A stretch of 64,000 nucleotides of DNA. Source: Adineta steineri. Lineage: Eukaryota > Rotifera > Eurotatoria > Adinetida > Adinetidae. The notes under the pieces are model-generated. The model made no database searches, had not been told where the DNA came from, and was given only the letters and a program-made list of their open reading frames with translations. The position numbers and the translations under genes are program-made. How positions within the stretch are numbered: the first letter of the stretch is position 1; every line of letters begins with the position of its first letter. The stretch covers positions 45,248 through 109,247 of the forward strand of contig CAJNOI010000147.1 in the NCBI GenBank assembly GCA_905250115.1. The letters run 5' to 3'. This document shows, one piece after another, positions 1 through 12,149 of the stretch.

Positions 1-201
1 GGATCATCTTCACACTCCACATTTCATTAGAGGATACACGCCTCACAGTCAAAGAGTCGAAAATACATGTGAGATCACACAGAATAGACTAAATATGATT
101 GTTGTTATACTTTTTTACCGTCAAAAAATTAAGCTTATCAGCCCGTTAATGTATATTATAGATATGTGACGTCAAGATATTGACTAATAAAAAAGGACGA
201 G

Positions 202-209
202 TATAAAAA
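202..209 (+). promoter_or_regulatory. Candidate TATA box of the PEBP gene
   Basis: A TATAAAAA motif lies about 60 nt before the ATG at 269, a spacing that leaves room for a short 5' UTR. In DNA this AT-rich such a motif can occur by chance, so the call rests mainly on position. Confidence 0.4.
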
Positions 210-268
210 CAAGATGCGATTGTTTATAGTCGTAGGTATACATAAACATTTATAATAAGAAAGTACTG

Positions 269-943
269 ATGTTTGCTTCATTTATAATAATCGCATTTCT
301 GCTACAAACCAGTTCTATCACTGCTGAACAATCATGCTCGTTTTGTCCTGCCGGTAGTCAAATTCGATTGGATGAGATTTACCAAGCTTTTTTTAAAGCG
401 GATATTATTCCCGATGTCATTCCTACTTTCATACCTACTACGTATCTAGATTTACAATTTCAACCATTGAATGGTAAATCCATTAATGTTACACTTGGTA
501 ATGAAATAAGTACGCTACAGACACTGGTATTAAGCGGACCTAGTTTCTATTTTGGACAAGAAGTCGACTATCTCAATGCCAAATATACATTAATCATGTT
601 CGATCCCGATCCACCAAATCCAAAACTGAATATCTTGAGCTCAATTTTACATTGGATCGTTCACGATGTATTACCGTGTAATTCAACTAATCCTCGAGCA
701 CCACTCGATTTACCACCAAATACCATGTATGCTCAACCAACGCCTTTGTCATTTGCACCACATCGGTATACATTCCTTCTTTGTAGACAACCAACTAATC
801 CAGTATATGATTTTCAGTTTCAAACGGTGGGAATTACTGGTAATATGCGACCCCTCTTTAATATAAAACAGTATCTAATGAAAAGTAACTTAACAGTTGT
901 TAGTGGAAATTTCTTTTTACAGGGTCTCAATTCTGTTGTGTAA
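269..943 (+). CDS. Secreted phosphatidylethanolamine-binding protein (PEBP family)
   Basis: Intronless 224-residue protein. Residues 1-19 are a hydrophobic signal peptide, so it probably enters the secretory pathway. The PEBP ligand-pocket signatures are present in order: D-P-D-P-P at 112-116, H-W-I-V-H at 128-132, and P-H-R-Y-T-F-L-L at 164-171. In known PEBPs these residues line a small anion/phospholipid headgroup pocket. Members act as kinase-pathway modulators, protease inhibitors or lipid binders, and the sequence does not tell which. A secreted form recalls nematode OV-16-like PEBPs more than cytosolic RKIP. Length fits a PEBP plus signal peptide. The ATG at 269 is the first in frame and gives the signal peptide. 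Family call is firm, ligand unknown. Confidence 0.9.
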   Translation: MFASFIIIAFLLQTSSITAEQSCSFCPAGSQIRLDEIYQAFFKADIIPDVIPTFIPTTYLDLQFQPLNGKSINVTLGNEISTLQTLVLSGPSFYFGQEVDYLNAKYTLIMFDPDPPNPKLNILSSILHWIVHDVLPCNSTNPRAPLDLPPNTMYAQPTPLSFAPHRYTFLLCRQPTNPVYDFQFQTVGITGNMRPLFNIKQYLMKSNLTVVSGNFFLQGLNSVV

Positions 944-1731
944 CTCAATGTGGAACATTCAGTAGAAAGTATTATTTTATATTAATACTAATACAACAAA
1001 ATCAGACTGGAGTCATCTAACATACTTGATTTTTAAAATGAAATTCTATAATATACAATAATAAAAATCATTAACAATTTCTCAATCACCTCTTTTCACA
1101 AGTTAATTTTCTTTTTTCTTCTCATCTTCAAAAAAAAGAAAAAAATTTCAACCTTCAGAATGATTGAATCATAAACTAAGAATGTACAGAAAGCCATTTG
1201 TGTTTATTTCTTAGTTTATTTGAGAGTATATCTTTTCAATGATTACATTAATCAATAAGATCATAATTAACAAAGTTCTACTGAATATAACTTAATCTAG
1301 TAGTTACTATGATTTCTTCAAAATAACATTTGTTTAAATACATTATTTATTTCATAGCCATGTTCATGTTCATAGACAATTAGATGATTGAAAACGATTT
1401 GATAAATAAATAATTCTTCATATCATGTTTCTATTTAAATATTTCGTTCAATGTGTAAGCTCACAGTTACGGAACTTTTTTTGTGAAACAACTTCAATAT
1501 ATTTATTCAGTTCAAATCTTCTAATATAAAATAACATTCAAAACAATAAAATTTAGAACTAAGAGTATTGTAAATGCAGATAGTGAAAGATTGATCAAAA
1601 CTTGATTTGATATTCATAACTTACACATATAATCCATCTATTTTCATATTTTTACGTGCATAGTCCCATGACTATCGAACAATTATTTCAATGAACATTT
1701 TTTAGTATATGCAGGATGATTTCTACGATAT
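944..1731. other. Intergenic, AT-rich
   Basis: Convergent spacer between the PEBP gene and the minus-strand GT17 gene. AATAAA-like polyadenylation signals occur near 1060. I see no further coding signal. Confidence 0.6.
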
Positions 1732-2997
1732 TTATCTTTGTTTTTCAGAAGAATTAGTTTGTGTTACATCTCGAAAGCCAGCATTAACTAATGCCGCTCT
1801 ATTAATGAGATAAGAAAAACGTTCTGGTTGTGCTTTAATCAGTTCAGGTATTTCATCATTGTTTTCGATGCGTATATATATTTCACTAGGTCGATTAAAT
1901 AAATCTTTTCCATGTCGATATCGATCAATAATATGTTCTTGTGTATGATATTCAGCTCTATTCAATTCTGAATGAGAAAAAGAAGCCAGTTTACTTCGTG
2001 TTAAATTAATACGATCAAAACACCATGAACAATGATAACAAGCACTCGGCATAGGTTGATAACTAAATCGTTCATCACGCACATATTTACCATCTGGAGA
2101 CATCGTTCGATTGGTACGATTTCCAGCTAAGAAAGATACTGTAGGACCATCTATAGCACCACCTTGACGTCGAAATTCGAAGGAATAATAATAATAAGCA
2201 CATACTAATACTAGCGATGGAAATGGTTTTGGTAATTCACATGCATTTAATAGATATAAAAAATGAGCTTTAGGTATTTCATCTACATCCGACGTTAGAA
2301 GTAAAATATCTCTAGAATGAAAATAAGCTTTTTTTTCTATTTCGATTTCTCTTTTACTTACTCACTGTGTCTGATTTTCCAAAGCTAGAAGAAGACCATC
2401 TCGTCTCATTTTGATTTCATTGGTCCATTGTCCTCTTGGATTTTCATCTAACTCGACTTCAATTCGTCGCATTTTATCGTGATATTTTTCAAATTTCTGC
2501 CAATTTTCTTTGAGATATAATGGTTTAGATTTACCAGTCAATGTTGTTTGACTTTCTGCAATAAGAAAAAGAGTAACATAGTTATATAATTCATACAAAC
2601 GAATTTCAAGTGTGTCGAGTTCGTCATGAAAGATAAAATAATCGTAGATTGGTAGAGTGACGTGACTTATATTTGGCCGTCGTAGTCTTTTAAAATCATA
2701 ACTTTTGCAATCTTGATTCGTTAATGGGTACGGTCGAAATATAATAGCAGCAGTAGTGGTAGCAGTAGTAGCAGTAGTAGAAGTAGTAGTAGCAGTATTT
2801 AATAATAGTATTGGAAGAACAATCGGGGATAACTGATATTTATCCAAGACCAATCCGAAAATGATAATAATCAAAGCCAAAAATATAAACAACATGAATA
2901 ATAAAATGCGTAAAGTTTTATTTAACGATAGCAGTAGTAATGGTAATTTCAAATGATCTCTTATAAGAGTTATATATCCTAAATATTGATGATTCAT
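1732..2997 (-). CDS. GT17-family beta-1,4-N-acetylglucosaminyltransferase (MGAT3-like)
   Basis: Two exons: 2997-2366 and 2311-1732, joined by a 54-nt GTGAGT...CTAG intron, giving 403 residues. Reading straight through meets an in-frame TGA inside the donor, so an ORF caller splits this gene. Topology is type II Golgi: short cytosolic tail, one membrane anchor at about 29-50, then a Thr/Ala linker at 68-83. The catalytic region carries GT17 signatures: Y-D-Y-F-I-F-H-D-E-L-D at 118-128, a TGKSKPLY stretch near 154-161, the acidic D-V-D-E-I-P at 219-224 (likely metal/nucleotide-sugar site), and H-C-S-W-C-F at 304-309. MGAT3 adds bisecting GlcNAc to N-glycan cores. The exact acceptor here is unknown. 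The junction restores the conserved stretch D-I-L-L-L-T-S-D-V-D-E-I-P without loss, which supports the intron. Confidence 0.88.
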
Positions 2998-5091
2998 AGC
3001 AGTATTTTTATCGTTACAATATTAATAATTTATTTTCCGTAATTTGATCGATTCGTGAATATATGCAAACCAAACAATATTTATCTTGAGGGTGTATAAG
3101 ATCAATCAGCGTTGAAGTCTATTATGTACGAATTATTCACTTTTATAGTAAGATTGTCGAGTATATGTTCAGATTACAATACAATAATGATTATTAACAT
3201 TGATATTCAAGATTGATATCTGTAAAGAATGACTTAGATTAAAAATACATGATAAATATGAAAATAAAGTTGTCAACAAATTCAAATATTTCCGAAGGCA
3301 TATCGGACATGAAATTATTTATTCAAATCCGTAGCTAACTTCACTTATGTAACTGAACTAGCAAATCTGACTCAGAAATAAATACATTCGTAGCACACAT
3401 ATTGAACAGATCTACGGATTTCTGTAAATCATGCTTTATAAAGACGTTAATAATTAAGTCTTAACAATATTTAACTCTGATTTCTAGTGCATGAATTTAT
3501 ACGTTACCCAGATAAGTCGAAAGAGAATAAGATGATTAGAGAAACTAAACCGACTAAATGAATTAAATAAAAAGTTTATTAAATAAGAAATCATATGTTT
3601 GTTATTTTTCACATTACAATGCAGCATGGCTTGGTGGTGAATCGTCTATAAGCGAAAGAATTTTGAGTGTCAACATTATTTTTCTGTCTTATTCTGTTCT
3701 TTTCGATTAATGTTTTCTGCCATTTCTTCTCTCTATTCTTTGAATTTTATACTTAAGCAACTATTGTAAGATGAAAATAAAGCAAGATTATAAGTGACAT
3801 TTGTTTGATTTTTCATTTCGTATAATGGTGGTTAAAATTTGAAAAAAAACTCAAGGTCTTTATTTATAATAAGAAAAATGTATTTCAAATATTGGAATCA
3901 TTTTTTGAATTGATTATTAAAAATAAGAGTACATATTCATATATGAGTATTAATTAAATGAAATACTTATACCTACAGTGATCGTCTATGTTAAAGACAG
4001 ATACGACATTTTCGTTGATTCTTACCTAATCCACTCACATATATATATATCTTCATGTTCTAATGATTTGCCGTTTTTAGTTTTATGCCTTTTTGTTGCT
4101 TTTGTTAACTGATTTGCTTTCTATTTCTACTCTTTTGAAATAACAAAAAGTAACATTACTCTTCATATTTTTATCGATGCGTCGGTCAAAGAAAAATAAT
4201 CAAGACGCAGAACAAACAAGATCTGTTTGTCACTAACAAAATGAATTTCTTCCTATAGTACTGGAAAATGTAAGCATGCACTATAAAATACATGTATAAA
4301 AAACAGATATATAATATCTTCTCATTATAAAAAGGTGAGTGTGGGTGTGAATAAGGTAAAGAAGAGACACCCACACCCATCCCTAAATTTATTTATACAT
4401 TATACATTAAAACATATTACATTTAGCCGATGTAAAAATTTCTTTCTTAGCGTTTTTATTAGATTATGTGTATATCTAGTATTTACAATTTTCAAACCCC
4501 TTTCAACTTCCTTGCCTTGATCGTATATTCAATGTGTTTTGTTCTATGTTGCTGACTGTTTGACTTTCTTGCAAAAGTCATTATACTGTTGTGTGTGTCC
4601 TTAAAAGGCGTTTTTCATCTGTTAGTTTTAGTATCTCTTCGACAATTCCGGATTTCCTGAATTTTTTTATACAAGTAAAATAATTTCCTACTTATCAGAA
4701 GTGTTTTTCTTCTTTTTATAAAATTAAATAAGCATTTTACAAAAACAATTCTTTTCACGAAATAGAATATTACTTTTATCTCTATTGTGAATGTTAAGAT
4801 AACGATAACTTTCAATATACAATATTTTAAGAAACTCGAATAAAACTCTTGCGATTCTTACCGAAATTCTTTTTTTTTTTATCTCCATTAAATATTTGAA
4901 GATTTCTCATTATATACAATAAATTTTTTTTTAAACAAAGAATCTATATATATATAAAATACAGAGCATTTTTCTCCTTACGATTCAATGCACATTTCAA
5001 ATGAGAAAAAGAGTTTTTGAAAATGTAAAAGAAAATTTAATTTCTGAAAATTATTTAAGCATTAGTGAGAAGAAAACAAGAACTATACGAT
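2998..5091. other. Intergenic, AT-rich, with one telomere-like hairpin
   Basis: About 2.1 kb between divergent genes. Small open frames at 4186-4380 (minus), 4335-4520 (plus) and 4615-4815 (minus) have no splice context or recognisable domain. The only structured element is the hairpin at 4333-4384. Confidence 0.6.
4333..4384. repeat. Telomere-like G-rich/C-rich hairpin, copy 1
   Basis: Left arm GTGAGTGTGGGTGTG, a spacer of about 20 nt, then right arm ACACCCACACCC. The arms are inverted repeats of a GGGTGT-type unit with the G-rich strand pointing to the centre. Copies of this design recur through the window. This one lacks a clear ATCTTGAGG terminus. Confidence 0.75.
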
Positions 5092-7174
5092 ATGTTTTGC
5101 ATAATAATTATTTTATCGTTATCTCCTATTATTGAATCTATCGCTATAGGTAAGATAAATAATCATATATTAATTGGTACAACAAATAATTTATTAATAA
5201 ATATAACTGAAAATCAATGTAAATGTGAAATGATAAAATCAAATGGATTAATATTTACTTTAAATTATTTTCAAACAAATCAAACTTGTCAATTATTTTA
5301 TTATACCAACAATTCAATTATAATTGAATTTTATTCAAATTCAACATTTATCTTTATTAATCAATCAAAATTATCAATAATAACGGTTCAATCAAATAGT
5401 AAGTTTATTAAAGATAATATTTTTCTTCTTAAATAACTGATTGTTTCAACAGATAAAAATGAGAACTAAGTTTTATTATTACAAACAGAATTGATCATTG
5501 ATCTAATTATACATTTTTAGTAAGTAGTTCTATAAATGACAAATATACGAATAATAACTTTGGGTATGATGACAAGGTATTACTCTACAAAAGTATTCTT
5601 TTCAGTTTTTAAAAGGATAAGTTAGAAATAATTTTGTTTGGATTGAAAATCTTGTTATTAATAGGTCACTCAGTTCTACAAGATAGATAAGATTTCAGTG
5701 AGTTAATACAGAACATTTAAGAAAATAAAGAGAATTAATCATGCAATCAATAAAATATAACTTCCTACATGTATCACAAATTATATGATTACAATAATAA
5801 TTACAATGTATAAAAGATGATAACCATTTCTTATAGGATATTTCAATAAATCGAACATATCAGAAAAACTTTTGTTAAACAATGCATTTCTAATTAAAAC
5901 AGTTATAGGAACGAACATCTTTTTTAAATCTTTGACTATTAACTTCTAAACTGTTAAAGTTGTATTACATCTTATCACATTCATTTAAATATCTAAAACA
6001 AAAATAAAATTAAACATAAATATCGTCAAGGCAAAATTATATCTGAACTTCTATAACTTTATCACGATACATTCTTAATAAATTAGGAACTAATCAATTT
6101 TTATTTAATTTTCTTACTTTATTTTAATTTTGCTTTTCAAAATAGAATTAACTACGTTATCAGAAACATCAACATCATCGTCAAGATCAACATCATTGCC
6201 AACATCAAGAACTAGTGAGTATTTTGAGAGATTATTTATAGTATTTTTCTTATGTTACCCAGTTGATAATAAGTTCTAATGGCTCAATTGAGAAGTTTTA
6301 CTTTTTATCTGTGAAATATTATTCACTTTAACAAATGTTTATAGAGAATCTTCTGCATCAATAGTAACATGTTCAACAAATTTATAAGAATTAATTCCTC
6401 TAGTACAAAAATTTTCATTCTGTTTCTATCTTGATTTTAAATAAGAATCCACATAAAAAATCGATTCCTATATTATCTTTTTTCCTCATCGCTTGTCGCA
6501 AGCAAGAAATATGTATATGAGAAAGAAATGTAATTTTTTATATTTTCATCTTCATTTAACTTTATATCAACACTGATACTCTCAGGTAGTAGTGTTAAAA
6601 GTAATTCACTTCTATGTTATATTCTTTTTGAGATTAATGATTAAGAAAAGGAATAAAATTTACATGTTAATATTTTCTTTTTCTAGGTCCTGCTACAATA
6701 ACAGGATCGAATTGCACAATAAACTTAACTAATGCAATAACATTACTTAGTTTAGTAAATGTTGTTAGTAGTGGAATTTACATTCAATATTCTTATAGTT
6801 ATACTGCTCTTACTAATTTAACACGTCTTACATTTTCATTTCGTATGGATTCAGCAAGTTGGTTCCTTGACACTGTATCTGCTATACAAATGGGATCAAG
6901 TACAGAACTGATAAACAATGGAGCCTTTTCTTTAGGTGATACCACCAATTGGCTTTTATGTAATCCATATAATGCGACCAATATAGGGTTTATTAAAAAC
7001 GATCCACCTAATCCACAATCAGGAACTTATTATTGGTATGATGGATCGACGGGCGCTGCAGACTTTTTGTATACTGATTTTTCTACTATTAAAGGTTCCC
7101 ATTATACAATTAGTTTTTATCTTAAAAGTAATGGTGGAATGCCAAACAGTGCTCGCGTCTATATTGGATCATAA
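5092..7174 (+). CDS. Secreted Cys-rich / S-T linker / beta-sandwich protein
   Basis: Three exons: 5092-5398, 6146-6214 and 6687-7174, 287 residues. All introns are phase 1, with donors GTAAGT and GTGAGT and T-rich acceptors. The ATG at 5092 starts a signal peptide (to about residue 18). Exon 1 encodes a Cys-rich PAN/apple-like region with C-K-C, N-Y-F and C-Q-L-F motifs and many Asn-X-Ser/Thr sites. Exon 2 is a 23-codon Ser/Thr-rich linker. Exon 3 encodes a region resembling the carbohydrate-binding beta-sandwich seen in secreted invertebrate proteins, with elements ELINNGAFSLGDTTNW and SGTYYWYDG. This three-part architecture is frequent in bdelloid gene sets as I recall them. A glycan-binding extracellular role is inferred. 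Introns 1 and 2 (747 and 472 nt) are long for this locus. Confidence 0.75.
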
Positions 7175-8852
7175 AAATGATGAATACGATCAATATAGCA
7201 ATAAAAGATATTTATTTGTATACAACTTGTCGACATTAATAAATTAAACAATGCATTATAAACACGAACATAAAATATTTCATATTCATGTATTCTATGT
7301 AATAGTGACACCTATTCTAGTACAAATGTATATGTCAGTTTCATATAACACCCTAAAGATATGTTGTACTCGAACTATTAAATTTTCATTTACCATTTTG
7401 TTTTGTATTTGTCTGAAAATGATTTTCTATTCACATCTACATCGTTATTTAAGACTCTTATAAATTCTCAAAAATGTATATATATTAATTGTAATTGTAA
7501 TTGTATGTAAAAAGATAATGAAAGCATTTATATATGTGCTCTTGATGTTTCTGTAAATAAGAATATTTTCATGTGAACTGCCATAAGACAGAACAAATTA
7601 TTCGCTCATTTATTGTTTCAATGATTGATTTAATACATGAAATCTAGAATGAAAATAAATTTATATGTATATATAGTCATGTCAAATTCTTTTTCTTGTT
7701 TGTCTTCTTTAATTTATCTCTTTTCTCTATTACATCGACATAATATATTAGATTTTCTATTTTCAAATTCTTGATTCCTCTTCAAATTAATTACTTTTGT
7801 TTCCTATGAAAGTGATGTTGATTCATAGTAACAAAATTTGATATACTATTGTCATATATATAAACAAGACTGACAGAATAAATATCTTATACTCTACAAA
7901 CTTATAATTGTAAATATATTGTATGATGATATTTTTTATGACATATCATCACAAATAAAAAAATATTGAAAGTTTCTATTAGATATATATATTTATATTT
8001 GAAAGATTAAAGCATCAAAGTATGAATTGTTGACCCGTTATTGTGAAAAAAGAGATCAATATAGCAGAAGTATTATTTGACGTCTGTCTTAATATAGCTA
8101 TTTTAACTCGTGACTTTAGGCGTTATTAGTCTACCATTCTATTTTTCATAGAATCTCTCTTCTATTAACAAAAATAAACTACGATAATTATCGACATAAT
8201 TTACGGATAAAAAACTAAATAGTAAATATTTATTTAAAAAATCAGCCTTGTTTTTATTAGAAAACAGAAATTTCAATAAGTGGTGTTACATGATACAACA
8301 AAAAACAGCGGCATGAGAAAAATAAATTTCTATTGAAAAGACAACATTACATATAATTTATTGTTTCTTAAATATTCAACGATAAACAAATGAATATTAT
8401 TGATAACTTATTTTATTTGTCAATAATAGTATTTAATAGACCTCGAAGTGAATCATCATTGTCATAATTCTATAGATACAAAAAATAATAAGTAGCTTAG
8501 AACGGATATTTTCATATAGATTTTTTTTCTTCTCTTACTAAGTTAGTAAAACATGATGACATTCTTTTTTTACCTCTTGTTTCAAAATGTTGTGAATGTT
8601 CTTAGTCGTTCTTTTCTAAATTCTGTCTACTAGTCATATTAACATAAAGAATATTTTTCATGTCTTACAAGACAGAATAGAAATATTATTTTCTTACACT
8701 ATAGAAAGTTAATCTAGTGCCACTTTCACCTTCCTTCATTCATTCGTTCTTTTTTTTGATTACAGACAAATACAAACATCTAGAAATAGAGATATTATCA
8801 AAAACTATATTTATAGTAAGTTACTGAAAATTTAAAGAAGAAACGTCCACTG
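7175..8852. other. Intergenic, AT-rich
   Basis: No convincing gene or RNA. The open frame at 7251-7463 is low-complexity with no domain and no splice context. Confidence 0.6.
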
Positions 8853-9662
8853 ATGATGATGTATTTAAATGAAACAAAATATCCATTTTATTCGTATACT
8901 CCATCCCGATATGCTGCTGGTACGTGTGCCACAATTGTATATATCTCATCAATTGCATGGCTTGCTCAATCATTATATATAAAATGTCGTCCATTTCTTT
9001 TATTTTTATTTGTATTTGCTGCATATTTAACAACATTTATCGAACTTATTTTACGTGCTACATTAAATATAAATATATTAAATACAAAAATATTATATAA
9101 AATGACAGCACCATTATTAAGTTTATCTTCTCGATTTTTACTTCTTGCAAATTATTATTGTTTAATTGAATTACGAGGAAAAAAACCACGTGATATGTTC
9201 GATCGAGTTATTGGAATTGTTGTTCCTATTACAGCTGTAACTGCAGATTTACTTTTAGCTTTTGCGAATGAATTATCATTTAAACCTAATTATCATTATT
9301 TAAGTTTTCAATTTCGACAAATACCAGCTGGATTTATTCTTGGTCTTGCTTTATTCTTTTATATTATTCGATGTTTATCAATACCAAATATTCGTCATCC
9401 TTATATTTTACCATTATTAACAATATCAAGTACATGTGTTTTAATTGATGCTATCTATATTCAAGCAATGTCAATACCTACTTTATTCATTGCCCTCACT
9501 CAAAGTGAACTTTGGTTTTATATATGTCATTTAGTACCAATTGTCATTACTCTTATTATGTGGTCAGTTTTTCATCCATGGAGATTATTGATTTCATCAA
9601 AACAAGATAATCAACATTATGACGTTCGTCTAGTAATACTTCGACGAACAGTATCATTATAA
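8853..9662 (+). CDS. RTA1-like seven-transmembrane protein, tandem copy 1
   Basis: Intronless, 269 residues, seven hydrophobic segments. It opens with the P-x-Y-S-Y-x-P-S-R-Y motif just before TM1. A polar-flanked T-A-P-L-L-S-L-S-S-R-F-L-L-L-A-N-Y segment matches the APxxxxAxxY helix of the RTA1 family (fungal 'lipid-translocating exporters'), and the last TM ends at F-H-P-W. In fungi RTA1 proteins give resistance to lipid-like toxicants and are thought to move or sense lipids at the membrane; no enzymatic motif is known. Two diverged paralogues follow at 12150 and 14116 on the same strand. RTA1 proteins are mainly fungal, so ancient transfer is possible. The first of three adjacent ATGs is taken as start. 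Family assignment comes from motif pattern only. Confidence 0.65.
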   Translation: MMMYLNETKYPFYSYTPSRYAAGTCATIVYISSIAWLAQSLYIKCRPFLLFLFVFAAYLTTFIELILRATLNINILNTKILYKMTAPLLSLSSRFLLLANYYCLIELRGKKPRDMFDRVIGIVVPITAVTADLLLAFANELSFKPNYHYLSFQFRQIPAGFILGLALFFYIIRCLSIPNIRHPYILPLLTISSTCVLIDAIYIQAMSIPTLFIALTQSELWFYICHLVPIVITLIMWSVFHPWRLLISSKQDNQHYDVRLVILRRTVSL

Positions 9663-10337
9663 AATTATATTTTTGTATATATGTATACATAGATAAAGAT
9701 ATTAATTTGATTATATTTCTTTAAAAGTTTTCTCTATGTTAACTATAAATTATATAATAAAAATAAAATAAGTTCAACGAATATTATTTTTTTTGTTACA
9801 TTTCTATTAATTAACATTTAATCAAAATTCGAATTTGTTTTTAACCGAAAGAAATAGTTTTCAGTCAATGATTTCTAATACTTTTCTTGTACATCTCATT
9901 CGTTGAAAAATAATTGTCATTGAATAATATGAATATTATATTGTTTTAGCAAATATTTTACAAAGAATTTCTATTATTATATCTTCAATAGAAATATTTA
10001 TCATATGATGAAAATACTTAGAATAGGATTATATTAAATTATTTAATACGAACATCAATTCATAAATAGACTTTATATTTTATGTATTTCACCTAAGATT
10101 TAGCCATTTTTTTACTTATTAAGTCTTGATGAAAATTATCTGTTTATTATTAAAAGCAATTTTACTGTTCCCTATGTTTTTCGAGCAATTATTCTAAAAC
10201 TATTTGCAAACATTAGATATTGAGTCTGTGTATTTAATCAGACCAATATTACTTAAAAAAATATCTTATACGTTAAATATTACCTAGGTATGAGCTGATC
10301 GATCGATTATTTTTTTATTATTGAACTAAGGATTATT
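9663..10337. other. Intergenic, AT-rich
   Basis: AT-rich sequence downstream of the first RTA1-like gene; no gene or element seen. Confidence 0.6.
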
Positions 10338-11168
10338 ATGAAGTCGCTTGAAACTCCTCGTATGATGAAGATCACTATTCATATCACCTATGATCGTACG
10401 AGTCTCAGACTAATTGAATTATTCTACCAAGTCATTGAACGAGTCATTACAAATGAAAAATTTACAGATATGGAAAAAAATCCATGTGTTAGAACTGTAA
10501 GTCGCTTCTGAGCGAAAATTTTAGTAATTCTGTAAAATTAAAAAATGGAGAGTACAAGAAAATATAACACTCATAGTTATCAATAAGAATAGATTATTAC
10601 AAGACATGAGAGATGATACAACAAAATAAAAAGCACTACAATATGACTCCATATCGTAGTATTGAACAGAAGAAATCCATTCTATACATGTTGCAAATAC
10701 TGATTCGTTATCAATATATATCTTTTGTAAACTCTCAAATATTTGATAGAATAATCTTCCTCTATCCAAGATTATCTAGAATCATTTCACCATCACCTGA
10801 ATCGGATAAAGCTAAGAAATATCTATTCTAATAATGGTAACATTTATCCTCGAGCGATAACTCATCAAACAAATATGCAAAGAGAAAATCCTTGGAACGC
10901 AGACAAAAGAACCAAAAATGACTGAGCTGAGTATGTTGATGATCCGCAAGAAGGGGAAATACCGGATATAATGGTAAAATATATGAAGAGAAATAAAGCT
11001 CTTCTAACCACTATAAACATTCTACCAAAAAATCTAAAAGAATTAATTCATAATAATCTTTGCCCCGTTTTTCAATATATGAATTATTCTTGCACATCAT
11101 TGGATATATTTTTCAATTCAATTATCTTATTACTCGAAGTATTAGTTGTCTATTCTTCTTATTTCTAA
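10338..11168 (+). pseudogene. Decayed gene of unknown family
   Basis: An ATG at 10338 opens a 53-codon exon with normal amino-acid composition, ending at a good donor (ACT|GTAAGT at 10497). Later pieces are open in different frames: 10613-10831 (72 codons), and a stretch from about 10860 reading T-H-Q-T-N-M-Q-R-E-N-P-W, interrupted by a TGA near 10921 and then open to 11168. The frames do not join through GT-AG introns that I can find. It sits between two RTA1-like genes but does not resemble them. I do not recognise the family. It could also be a degraded mobile-element fragment. Confidence 0.4.
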
Positions 11169-12149
11169 CATCATTCAATAATTTTATGTTCTCTAAGAAC
11201 AACATAAGGTAAAATTATAATTAAATTATTACATATATATATATATATATATTTCTTTAATAGACAGTCTGCCAAGAATAATTTGTATGGAAAAGAGTAA
11301 AGGAAATGATATTGATAATAAAAGTATATCTAGTGTGCGTAGATAATTTAATATTTTTGTGTCTATTTTCATCTGATGATCATTTATTATTTACTAAATT
11401 TTTCAAGTTGTTCAGTGTTCTATGATCAAATAGTTCTTTCTAATCTTCAAAAAAGAAAAAAAGAAGAGAAGTATTCTACTGAAAAAAATTAATATGATGT
11501 TGTGCATATAATAAATAAACAATAGATCTATTTGTTGAAGATTGCGATGAAGTGCAATAGATTCTTTTCTTTTTCTCTTCTTTTTACAAAAAATGAATGG
11601 AATTTTTTTTAATTAAAAAAAAAAGCAAAATAATCTTAAAGAAAAAAAAAAGAAATATAGGGTTAGAACAAAGTCTGCCGGAAGTACACAGTGTTGCATA
11701 GAAAATCATTTTGATTTTCATAAATAAGAAAAGTTTTTCAAGAACAAAAAAAAATTATTCATCTGATTATTATATTTATCTTTAATATTAGTTTTGATTC
11801 TTTTCAAAACTAATAATCAGTATTATATATATATATATAGTATTGAACATTCAATTTCTTTTTTTTTTCTCTTTTCATTTGTTGAGTAAACATTCTTCTA
11901 TACTCTATTTTTGTCGTTCTTTCAAGTACGCAGACGAGCATTTTCATTTATGTTTTATGTAGATCTTTTTATCATGTTCATCAATAAAGAATAAATTTGA
12001 CATCAGAAAAAAAAACTAAAAAAAGAAAAAAAACCAATTTTGTCCGCATTATATATTAAAATAAACTCATCCTCTCTCTTTTTTATTTCCTATTTTAGAA
12101 TAGAAAATGTCATTCTAGTAAGATTATTATTTGATATTTTATAGAAAAT
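11169..12149. other. Intergenic; AT microsatellites and upstream region of RTA1-like copy 2
   Basis: Contains (AT)n runs near 11232-11252 and 11825-11840 and several A/T homopolymers. A pyrimidine tract ending in TTTTAG at 12093-12098 lies 50 nt before the next ATG and could be a 5' UTR or spliced-leader acceptor. Confidence 0.45.
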
